Assembly: GCA_049889355.1 (NCBI GenBank) | Contig: JBMHDN010000040.1 | Span: forward strand, 1 to 64,000 | Length of the DNA: 64,000 bases | Direction: 5' to 3' | Source of the DNA: JBMHDN01 sp049889355 | GTDB taxonomy: Bacteria > Pseudomonadota > Alphaproteobacteria > Puniceispirillales > Puniceispirillaceae | In this document: one piece after another, positions 1 through 8,300 of the stretch | How positions within the stretch are numbered: the stretch's first letter is position 1 | Layout: every line of letters begins with the position of its first letter | Position numbers and translations under genes: made by a program | Notes under the pieces: model-generated | Databases searched by the model: none | The model's input: the letters and a program-made list of their open reading frames with translations, nothing else | What the model was told of the DNA's origin: nothing

Positions 1-522
1 GATGCGGGGGCTGAGATTGAGGCGAGAAACAAATATGGCTGGACCCCGCTTCACTGGGCGGCAATTTTGGGCGAGACAGAGGCCATCATCACCTTGCTGG
101 ATGCAGGGGCGGATAGTGAGGCCAGAGTCGGTAAGGGTGCGACCCCGCTTCATCTGGCGGTAGGCTTGGGCCAGACAGAAGCCATCACTGCCCTGCTAAA
201 TGCAGGGGCTGAGATTGAGGCCAGTACCGATGACGGCAACACCCCTCTTCATGCGGCGGCATTTAATGGCCAGACAAAAGCCATCACTGCCTTGCTGAGT
301 GCTGGCGCTGAGATTGAGGCCAAAACCGACAAAGGCCACACCCCGCTTCATACTGCCGCGGCACATAGCACGGCTGAAGCGGTAGAAACCCTTTTACATG
401 CTGGGGCAGACCCAACCGCCCTTACTAGTGATTGGACCACCCCCTACGATATGGCCAAGCAGAACTTTAAATTGCTGGATAGCCGCGTTTTGCGGTTTCT
501 GGCCCAAGCCAACGGATATTAA
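1..522 (+). CDS. Ankyrin-repeat protein, C-terminal part (cut by window edge)
   Basis: The reading frame is open at the left edge, so the N-terminus and start lie outside the window. The visible 173 residues are about five ankyrin repeats of roughly 33 residues, each with the core pattern TPLH-A-A...G-T-AI-ALL-AGA-IEA. Ankyrin repeats form stacked helix-loop-helix scaffolds for protein-protein contacts and have no catalysis of their own. The repeats are close to each other in sequence, which points to recent internal duplication. The protein ends in a short non-repeat tail just before the SNase-like gene 13 bp downstream on the same strand, so the two may be cotranscribed. The target is unknown, and whether the protein is secreted cannot be judged without the N-terminus. 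Confidence 0.9.
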   Translation, partial: DAGAEIEARNKYGWTPLHWAAILGETEAIITLLDAGADSEARVGKGATPLHLAVGLGQTEAITALLNAGAEIEASTDDGNTPLHAAAFNGQTKAITALLSAGAEIEAKTDKGHTPLHTAAAHSTAEAVETLLHAGADPTALTSDWTTPYDMAKQNFKLLDSRVLRFLAQANGY

Positions 523-535
523 CACGCAAACAGGC

Positions 536-1120
536 ATGACAAGCGATAAGACAGAAAAAGACACAGCCCGCCAGGATGGGGCCGGCCCAGAGCTGCTGAC
601 CAAAAGCCAGCAAGATAGAATCAGCCAAGATAAATCTGGCCAGCTTAAATCTGGCCAGCTTAAATCTGATAAGCGTAAAATCTGGGCGCGGCTGATAATT
701 GGCCTTTTATCAGGGCTGATAATCGCGGCGGTGCTGGGGCTGATCTTTACGGCCCGCACCCGCCCCGCCTTTGTGGTGTCTGTCTATGATGGCGACACTA
801 TGCGGGTGCAAATCCCCGGATGGCCCAGCATTATCAGCCATAAAATACCGATCCGCGTTCCGGGCATAGACACACCTGAATTAAGGGGGAAATGCGCGGC
901 CGAAAAAGCCAAGGCCAGAGAAGCCCGCGACAGGGTGCGCGCCCTCTTACCCAAGGGCAAGCTAATCACTTTACGCAATATTGAGCGCGGGACATTTTTT
1001 CGGCTGGTGGCTGAGGTATGGCTGGAGGATCAGAATATCGGCGCGCTTCTGCTGGCCGAGGGGCTGGCCGCGCCCTATGACAAGAAACAAAAACCGGACT
1101 GGTGCGGGGGCAATCACTAA
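536..1120 (+). CDS. Membrane-anchored SNase-like (thermonuclease family) protein
   Basis: This 194-residue protein has a polar N-terminus with a short LKSGQ repeat (about residues 36-44), one hydrophobic segment (about 52-71), then a staphylococcal-nuclease-like domain to the end. Family hallmarks are visible: acidic YDGDT (84-88), R107 and E115 in the R-V-P-G-I-D-T-P-E stretch, and R156 in FFRLVAEV. These correspond to the Arg/Glu/Arg catalytic set of the family, so activity on DNA or RNA is plausible. The frame extends upstream to 398, but that would overlap the ankyrin gene; the ATG at 536 is preferred, although its ribosome site is weak. The single N-terminal helix suggests a domain held outside the inner membrane. 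Function is inferred from the domain only. Confidence 0.82.
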   Translation: MTSDKTEKDTARQDGAGPELLTKSQQDRISQDKSGQLKSGQLKSDKRKIWARLIIGLLSGLIIAAVLGLIFTARTRPAFVVSVYDGDTMRVQIPGWPSIISHKIPIRVPGIDTPELRGKCAAEKAKAREARDRVRALLPKGKLITLRNIERGTFFRLVAEVWLEDQNIGALLLAEGLAAPYDKKQKPDWCGGNH

Positions 1121-1209
1121 GCAAGGCCCAGAACAAGCCAGCATGACGCCCCCAGCAAATGAGAATCGGTTAGCCGCCCCGATACAAAACCTAACGTGAA
1201 CTCACGTCT

Positions 1210-1236
1210 CGCCCCTCTTTTGGTGGGGGGGCGTTT
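1210..1236 (+). terminator. Possible weak terminator after the SNase-like gene
   Basis: A GC-rich inverted repeat (CGCCCC pairing with GGGGCG) is followed by TTTAAAATAAAATTT. The stem is short and the T-run is poor, so this is only a candidate. Apart from the tRNA and its promoter, nothing else is seen between 1121 and 1600. Confidence 0.3.
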
Positions 1237-1325
1237 AAAATAAAATTTAAAAGTAACAGAAATAGTCACATATGCTAAGAAACAAGTTCCTAATGCACTG
1301 ATTTAACGGCATTTTCTTTGAAACT

Positions 1326-1413
<88 letters not shown>

Positions 1414-1455
1414 ATAAGCGAGGGTGTCTGTGAACCAGACATTGGATGGTGCGTT

Positions 1456-1483
1456 AACATAGCGTTCAAAACCCATCTGTCAA
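1456..1483 (-). promoter_or_regulatory. Sigma-70-type promoter of tRNA-Leu
   Basis: Reading the minus strand, a perfect -35 box TTGACA (1483-1478) is followed after 16 bp by TATGTT (1461-1456). The predicted transcript would start about 35 bp upstream of the tRNA 5' end. The match to the housekeeping consensus is the best seen in the window. Confidence 0.7.
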
Positions 1484-1600
1484 ATGCTTTTCTTGTCCTT
1501 GGCCGCTCTTTTCGTTAAAACCGGCCTAGCAGAACCGGATGAGACCGGATCGAAACAGATCAAATTGGGGGACACCCCCACAAGCGCATAAGAGGCATCT

Positions 1601-2590
1601 ATGGCTAATCAGACACGATCAGGCATTTCTCAACTCAAAGGCCAGACCATTGGCGTGATCGGCGGGACCGGCTTTATCGGTCGCGCGGTGGTGGAAAAGC
1701 TGGCAGATGCCGGCGCATCTGTGGTGATACTCTGCCGCAATGCTGACCGTGCTAAGCGGCTGAAGGTGCTGGGTGATGTGGGTCAGGTTTCGGTCATGTC
1801 AGGCGATGCGCTGGGCGATGCGGCGCTGGCACGGCTGATTGCGGCCTCTGATAAAATCGTCAATCTGGTGGGGATTCTCTACCCCTCTGGCAAGCAGAGC
1901 TTTGAAGCGGCACAGGCCCAATTGCCAGCACGTCTGGCTGAGCTCTCCAAAGGCCAGGATATTCAGAAAATTGTTCATCTCTCGGCGATTGGCGCAGATG
2001 CGGCCTCTGGCTCTGCCTATGCCCGTACCAAAGCCGCTGGTGAAAAGGCCTTGCGTGAGGGGGCGGCGGCCAGCTGTGCACAGGCCCCGACAATCTTGCG
2101 CCCCTCTATTGTGTTTGGCCCAGGCGATGGTTTCTTTAACCGATTCGGTCAGATGGCGATGGTAGCCCCGGCCCTGCCGCTGATTGGTGGCGGTACGAAT
2201 AAGATGCAGCCTGTCTATGTTGGCGATGTCGCCGAAGCGGTCTTGCGCGTGCTGAGCGATAAAGCCACAGATGGCGAGATTTACGAGCTGGGCGGGCCAA
2301 CCGCCTATAGCTTTAAAGAATTGATGCAGCTGACCTTAAAGGCAGTGGATCGCCGCCGCGCACTGGTCCCTGTGCCCTTCGCCGCGATGGAACTGCCAGC
2401 CGCATTGGCAGGTCTCTTGCCGACCCCGCCACTGACGCGCGATCAGCTGAAATTGCTGAAAATAGATAATGTGGTGTCAAGCGAGGCAAAGACACTGGCT
2501 GATTTGGGCATTACCCCGCAACCTGTTGAAGCCCATATTTTTGACTATCTGGCCCCGTTTAAGCCAGGTGGCCGTTTCGCCCAAAAATAA
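1601..2590 (+). CDS. NDUFA9-like complex I accessory / NAD(P)-binding epimerase-family protein
   Basis: This 329-residue atypical short-chain dehydrogenase has the Rossmann motif GGTGFIG at residues 21-27 and a YARTK (Y140, K144) in the extended-SDR active-site position. The pattern, including NLVGILYP and the LRPSIVFGPGD stretch, matches the bacterial NDUFA9 / 39-kDa complex I subunit family. In mitochondria that subunit binds NADPH and stabilises complex I and is not thought to turn over substrate. Bacterial members are often encoded near uppP and gltBD in Alphaproteobacteria, and that order is seen here. An AGAGG ribosome site precedes the ATG. The family is clear; the exact role (respiratory chain versus another sugar or quinone-linked reaction) is inferred. 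Confidence 0.85.
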   Translation: MANQTRSGISQLKGQTIGVIGGTGFIGRAVVEKLADAGASVVILCRNADRAKRLKVLGDVGQVSVMSGDALGDAALARLIAASDKIVNLVGILYPSGKQSFEAAQAQLPARLAELSKGQDIQKIVHLSAIGADAASGSAYARTKAAGEKALREGAAASCAQAPTILRPSIVFGPGDGFFNRFGQMAMVAPALPLIGGGTNKMQPVYVGDVAEAVLRVLSDKATDGEIYELGGPTAYSFKELMQLTLKAVDRRRALVPVPFAAMELPAALAGLLPTPPLTRDQLKLLKIDNVVSSEAKTLADLGITPQPVEAHIFDYLAPFKPGGRFAQK

Positions 2591-2617
2591 AGAGGGCGCC
2601 AGAGCTGAGACTGCAGG

Positions 2618-3511
2618 CTATTGGATATAGCCTGCCGCGATGGCGATGAATAAAAAGCCGGCAAGGGCAAGACGGTACCAGACAAAAATCCGGAAATCCG
2701 CCTTTGCCAGCCAGCCCATCATCAGCCGGATGGCGATAAAAGCAAAGAGCGCAGAGAGCAAAATCACGCTGAGCAGGGCTGGGCCGACATCCAGTCCGCC
2801 ATCACTGATCAAATCGGCGGTTTTCAGCGTCCCAGCACCAGCGATAACCGGCACCGATAACAGCATAGAAAAACGCGCAGCTGTCAGGCGTGGCAGATGC
2901 AGCTGGCGGGCCATGGTCATGGTCACCCCTGAGCGCGAAGCCCCGGGGATAAGCGCCAATATCTGGGCAAATCCAATGATAATCCCTTGTTTTGCAGTGA
3001 TAGCGGCCACTGCCTCAAAAGGTGAGATATCGCTATGTTGGTCATCTTGCGTGCGGGCTCGGCTATCCGCCCACCAGAGCCAGAGCGCGCCAGCCAGATT
3101 GGCGAGCGCAACTGTGATGGCCAGCCGCAGAAAGGACGGATCAGCCAGTGCGACCAAGAGCCCTGCCAAAATCGCAGGTATGCTGGCGTAAATCAGGGTG
3201 AGGGCCAGCTGAAACGCCGCTTTGTCAGCACGCCCGAAGCTGAGTGTCGCCGCGGCCATCCGGATCAAATCAGCCCGCAGATACCAGAGCACCGCCAGCA
3301 AGGTGCCGACATGCGCAGCCACATCAAAAAGCTGGCCTTGATCAGCGCGTCCAGTCAGGGCGGGGAGCAAAACCAAATGGCCAGATGAGGATATCGGCAG
3401 GAATTCGGTGATTCCTTGTATCAGCGATATCATCAGTAAAAAGCCGAACATATCACCAATTGAGGTCATTTCGCCTGATATGTCTGCTGTCTGTGCGCTA
3501 TCTGCTGCCAT
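2618..3511 (-). CDS. uppP: Undecaprenyl-diphosphatase UppP (BacA family)
   Basis: This integral membrane enzyme dephosphorylates undecaprenyl pyrophosphate to regenerate the lipid carrier for peptidoglycan and other envelope polymers. The two family signatures are present: EFLPISSSGH at residues 36-45 and PGASRSG around residue 190. Multiple hydrophobic helices fill the rest of the 297 residues, a usual length for the family. An AGAGG site lies 5 nt before the ATG at 3511, which supports the full-length start over the internal ATG about 14 codons later. It is convergent with the NDUFA9-like gene, whose stop is 28 bp away. Overexpression of this family gives bacitracin tolerance, hence the older name bacA. 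Confidence 0.95.
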   Translation of the reverse strand: MAADSAQTADISGEMTSIGDMFGFLLMISLIQGITEFLPISSSGHLVLLPALTGRADQGQLFDVAAHVGTLLAVLWYLRADLIRMAAATLSFGRADKAAFQLALTLIYASIPAILAGLLVALADPSFLRLAITVALANLAGALWLWWADSRARTQDDQHSDISPFEAVAAITAKQGIIIGFAQILALIPGASRSGVTMTMARQLHLPRLTAARFSMLLSVPVIAGAGTLKTADLISDGGLDVGPALLSVILLSALFAFIAIRLMMGWLAKADFRIFVWYRLALAGFLFIAIAAGYIQ

Positions 3512-3692
3512 GATGACCTCTTTGATATGTGCAAGGCAGAGGCGTGCAGCTCCTGCATGATTTCTCGGGTTTTTTCGTTTATAGGCGCCAGTTTAGCGAG
3601 GCCTATGGACAGAGGCAATCAAGATGATAGGACCGTATCGGACCAAAAAAAGAAACATTCTACCAGTTGGCAAGCGGCGTCAGCGGTCTAAT

Positions 3693-3721
3693 TTGCAATT
3701 TAAGTCTAAATGGGGTAGTAT
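3693..3721 (+). promoter_or_regulatory. Probable gltD-gltB promoter
   Basis: TTGCAA (3693-3698) and TAGTAT (3716-3721) are spaced by exactly 17 bp. This would give a leader of about 140 nt upstream of gltD, containing the 14-bp repeats. No operator for a nitrogen regulator is obvious. Confidence 0.45.
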
Positions 3722-3767
3722 TGCTGACCGATTTAAACGTAACAGACGAAACTGACTGACCAGAAAC

Positions 3768-3809
3768 GCCAGAGTTAAACTGCCAGAGTTAAACTGCCAG
3801 AGCTAAACT
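3768..3809 (+). repeat. Three tandem 14-bp repeats in the gltD leader
   Basis: The unit GCCAGAGTTAAACT occurs at 3768-3781 and 3782-3795, and with one substitution at 3796-3809. The unit length is not a multiple of three and there is no reading frame, so this is non-coding. Confidence 0.9.
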
Positions 3810-3868
3810 AACTGGCTGACTAGGCGCACAAGGCATGGCGCATGCCAGGTGAACAGGAGGGCCCAACC

Positions 3869-5308
3869 ATGAGCGAGAAAATGCTGCAATTCGTATCGAC
3901 CACGAAATCGATGCCAGAAAAACGCACGGCAGATGCGCGGGTCGCTGATTTTGATGAAATCTACACTGATTTCAATGAAGCCAAAGCAGAAGAGCAGGCC
4001 AGCCGCTGTTCACAATGCGGGGTGCCGTTCTGTCAGGTGAATTGTCCATTACATAATAATATTCCGGACTGGTTGATGCTGACCGCCGAAGGGCGCATGG
4101 AAGAAGCCTATCAGGTGTCATCTCAGACCAATAACTTCCCTGAGATTTGCGGGCGCATCTGTCCACAAGATCGCCTGTGTGAAGGCAATTGTGTGATCGA
4201 AAAGGGGTTTGAATCGGTTACCATCGGTGCGGTTGAAAAACACATCACTGAAACCGCCTTTGAAGAAGGCTGGGTTAAGCCGGTGTCGCCGGTCGTTGAA
4301 TTAGATCAGTCTGTTGGCATCATCGGGGCAGGTCCAGCAGGTCTGGCGGCGGCTGATATGCTGCGCCGTAAAGGCTATCAAGTGGTGGTCTATGATCGCT
4401 ATGACCGGGTCGGCGGTTTGCTGATCTATGGTATTCCGGGTTTCAAGCTGGAAAAAGATATTGTAGAGCGCCGGGCGCGTCTGCTCGCAGATGGCGGGGT
4501 TCAGTTTAAGCTGAATTGCGATATCGGCAGCGATATCAGCTTTGATGAGATTCGCGCGGCCCATGATGCGGTGCTGATCGCAACAGGTGTTTATAAAGCA
4601 CGTGATATCAAACTGCCTGGTGCAGGTTTAGACGGTGTTGTGCCTGCTCTTGATTATCTCACCGCTTCAAACCGGAAATCATTGGGTGATGAAGTGGCCG
4701 CTTTTGATGAAGGCACGCTCAATGCCGAAGGCCGCAATGTGGTCGTGATCGGTGGCGGTGATACAGCGATGGATTGTGTACGCACCGCCATTCGCCAGAA
4801 AGCCAAGTCGGTGACCTGTCTGTATCGCCGCGATAAGGCGAATATGCCTGGCTCTCAACGCGAAGTGGCCAATGCCGAAGAAGAAGGGGTGGATTTCCAG
4901 TGGCTGTCTGCACCGCAGGCCTTTTTAGGTGATGGTGATGTGCGCGCGGTTCGCGCCCAGAAAATTCATCTCGGTCAGCCAGATGCAACAGGCCGCCAGG
5001 TCCCTGAGATCATCGAAGGGTCTGATTTTGAGCTCGAGGCAGATCTGGTTGTCAAAGCCCTTGGCTTTGATCCTGAAGATTTGCCGACCATGTTTAATGA
5101 GCCTGCGTTGAAGGTATCAAAATGGGGTACGCTGTCGATTGACTGGCAGAGCATGATGACCTCCCTGCCTGGCGTATTTGGTGCGGGCGATATTGTGCGT
5201 GGCGCCTCGCTGGTGGTGTGGGGTGTGCGTGACGGCCGTGATGCGGCTGAACGAATTGACAGCTTTATTCAGGCTGAGCTGCGGGGCGAAACCCGCGCTG
5301 CTGGTTAA
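3869..5308 (+). CDS. gltD: Glutamate synthase (NADPH) small subunit
   Basis: The small subunit passes electrons from NADPH to the large GOGAT subunit for ammonia assimilation. The 479 residues carry an N-terminal adrenodoxin-reductase-like Fe-S domain with C47, C50, C55, C59 and C94, C98, C104, C108 for two 4Fe-4S clusters. The FAD motif GAGPAG (153-158) and the NADPH motif VIGGGDTAMDC (about 290-300) follow. The ATG at 3869 is chosen because a perfect AGGAGG sits at 3855-3860; the frame also has an upstream ATG at 3842 without a good ribosome site. gltB starts 25 bp downstream. Here gltD comes first, whereas gltBD is the common proteobacterial order. Confidence 0.97.
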   Translation: MSEKMLQFVSTTKSMPEKRTADARVADFDEIYTDFNEAKAEEQASRCSQCGVPFCQVNCPLHNNIPDWLMLTAEGRMEEAYQVSSQTNNFPEICGRICPQDRLCEGNCVIEKGFESVTIGAVEKHITETAFEEGWVKPVSPVVELDQSVGIIGAGPAGLAAADMLRRKGYQVVVYDRYDRVGGLLIYGIPGFKLEKDIVERRARLLADGGVQFKLNCDIGSDISFDEIRAAHDAVLIATGVYKARDIKLPGAGLDGVVPALDYLTASNRKSLGDEVAAFDEGTLNAEGRNVVVIGGGDTAMDCVRTAIRQKAKSVTCLYRRDKANMPGSQREVANAEEEGVDFQWLSAPQAFLGDGDVRAVRAQKIHLGQPDATGRQVPEIIEGSDFELEADLVVKALGFDPEDLPTMFNEPALKVSKWGTLSIDWQSMMTSLPGVFGAGDIVRGASLVVWGVRDGRDAAERIDSFIQAELRGETRAAG

Positions 5309-5333
5309 GGCTGACAGGCGGATAAGGAAGAAG

Positions 5334-8300
5334 ATGATGGCAATGAATAACGAGATGAACAGCCAAAAGGCCTATATTGCAGATCGCAAAGCAGCAGAAG
5401 CTAAACTGATCGAAGCAGGGGCGTATCACCCGGACTGGGAACATGATAATTGCGGGGTGGGTTTTGTCGCCGCTGTGGATGGCCAGCCAAGCCGCGCGGT
5501 GGTTGAAGCCGCGATTGAAGCCTTGCAGTCTATCTGGCATCGCGGGGCCGTGGATGCAGATGGGATGACCGGTGATGGGGCAGGCCTGCATATCGCGATT
5601 CCACGCGCCTTTTTCACTGATCATATTGCCCGCACAGGCCATGATGATGAAGGTGGGCGTCTGGCGGTTGGGATGGTTTTTCTGCCGCGTCTTGATTTGG
5701 CTGAACAGGAAAGCTGTCGTTGTATTGTTGAGCAGGAAATCCTGCGCATGGGCCATAAGATTTATGGCTGGCGTCAAGTGCCGGTGGATGTGCGTGCCCT
5801 CGGTGATAAGGCGATGGCGACACGCCCTGAAATTGAGCAGGTGATGTTTGCCATGCCTGATGATATCAGCGAGCAAGAGGCTGAAAGACAGCTCTATATC
5901 ATCCGCCGCCGTATTGAAAAGGCCGTGATCGCTGAACGGATTGAAGATTTTTATGTCTGTTCTCTGTCAACTCGCTCTATCATTTATAAGGGCATGTTCC
6001 TAGCTGAGCAGGTCACCGCCTTTTATCCAGATCTGACAGATGAGCGCTTTATTTCGGATTTTGCTGTCTATCACCAGCGTTATTCAACCAACACTTTCCC
6101 AACTTGGAAACTGGCCCAGCCATTCCGTGTGCTGGCCCATAATGGTGAGATCAACACCATTCGCGGCAATATGAACTGGATGAGCTGTCATGAAGATCGC
6201 ATGGACAGCCCGGTATTCGGGGATGCGTTGGATGATATCAAGCCGGTGATCGGCAAGGGCAGCTCTGATTCAGCTGCATTGGATGCGGTGTTTGAATTGC
6301 TGCTTCAGGCAGGGCGTAATCTGCCGATGGTGAAAACCATGATGATCCCAGAGGCCATTGATGTGGCTAGCGAAAGCGATTTGGCCAAGCTTTATGGTTA
6401 TTGCAATGCCGTAATGGAACCTTGGGACGGGCCAGCCGCGATTGCCGCATTTTCAGGCAATTGGGTCATTGGCGGGACAGACCGCAATGGGCTGCGCCCG
6501 CTGCGCTACACCCTCACCAAATCAGGCTTGCTGATTGGCGGCTCTGAAACCGGCATGGTCTCTGTAGCCGAAGCCGATATTGCTGAGCGTGGCCGTTTAG
6601 GGCCTGGCGAGATGATTGGTGTTAATCTGGCTACTGGTGAGATGGTGCGCGATGCTGAGCTGAAATCAGTCTTGGCAGGTTCTGCAGATTGGGCCAGCTG
6701 GCTGGCACGCTCTGAGCAGATGGATGGTCTGCTCGCCAAGGCAGGCACCTCAAAGGCCAGCCAGGTCGATGGCGATACACGCCGCCGCCGGCAAGTGATG
6801 TCAGGCTGGACCATGGAAGATATGGAACTGCTGCTTCAGCCGATGGCCCAGACAGGCAAAGAAGCCGTCGGCTCAATGGGTGATGACACACCGCTTGCGG
6901 TGCTCTCCAGCCGCTATCGCGGGCTGCATCATTTCTTCCGCCAAAATTTCTCGCAAGTCACCAACCCGCCGATTGACAGTCTGCGTGAACGCCATGTGAT
7001 GAGCTTGCGCACTCGTCTTGGCAATTTGGGCAATATTCTGGATGAAGCCCCGGAACAATGTGACCATTTGCTCTTGAACTCGCCGGTGCTAACAGATTCA
7101 GAATGGCATGCGCTGAGCGCCCATTTAGGTGATAAGGCAGTGGAAATCTCTTGTGTATTTGGCACAGAAGATGGGCCAGATGGGCTCAAGCTGGCACTAG
7201 AGCGTATCCGTGTTGAGGCAGAAGATGCCGTGCGCGGTGGTGCCCAGCATATCATGCTGAGTGATCGCGCCGCAGATGCGCATCATGTGCCTATTCCGAT
7301 GATCCTTGCAACTGGTGCGGTACATGCGCATCTGGTGCGCCAGCAATTGCGCACTTTTGCCTCGCTGAATGTGGCCTCTGCAGAATGTCTGGATGTGCAT
7401 CATGTGGCGGTTCTAATCGGGGTGGGTGCCACCACGGTGAACCCCTATGGGGCACAATGGGCAATCCAAGAGCGTCTCGAAAAAGGCTTGCTTGGCAAGC
7501 TGTCTCTGGCAGATGCAGTGGCCAATTATCGCAAAGCGATTGAAGATGGCCTGCTGAAAATCATGTCCAAAATGGGTATTTCGATCATTGCCTCCTACCG
7601 CGGTGGCTATAATTTCGAAGCCCTTGGCCTGTCACGTGCGCTGGTTAAGGATTTCTTCCCGCCTATGTCATCGCGTATTTCTGGTCTGGGCCTGAATGGC
7701 ATTCAGGCGCGGCTGATGGATATGCATGATAAAGCCTATGCCTCAGAAGTCGGCTATCTGCCGGTGGGTGGCTTGTTCCGCTATCGCCGGTCTGGCGAGC
7801 AGCATGCTTTTGATGGCCAGATGATCCATGCTATGCAGCATGCCTGTGATACGGGCTCTTATGAAAGCTGGAAAAAATATGTCGGTATGATCGAACGCCA
7901 AGGGCCTGTTAATCTGCGTGATCTCCTGGATTTCTCCAGCCATCGCGCGGCCATCGCTGAAGAGCAGGTTGAGAGCATCACCGAGATTCGCAAACGTCTT
8001 GTCTCGCCTGGCATTTCGCTTGGCGCACTGAGCCCGGAAGCCCATGAGACGCTGTCTATCGCGATGAACCGTATCGGTGCAAAATCGGATTCAGGTGAAG
8101 GCGGCGAAGACCCTGAACGTTTCAAGCTGCGTGAAAATGGGGATAACCCGTCAAGTGCGATTAAACAGGTGGCCTCAGGCCGGTTCGGCGTCACAGCTGA
8201 ATATCTGAATAATTGTAGCGAGCTGGAAATTAAAGTGGCCCAAGGGGCCAAGCCAGGTGAAGGTGGCCAGCTGCCAGGTATTAAGGTCAATGCAATCATT

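Larger units (their letters stand above)
3512..3868. other. Divergent intergenic region between uppP and gltD
   Basis: This 357-bp spacer separates two divergent genes. It contains the probable gltD promoter at 3693-3721 and three 14-bp tandem repeats at 3768-3809. No coding frame or RNA gene is seen. A weak uppP promoter presumably lies near the left end, but I cannot place it. Confidence 0.6.

Noticed and set aside
398..535. N-terminal extension of the SNase-like protein
   Set aside because: It would overlap the ankyrin gene and gives a proline-rich stretch unlike the family.
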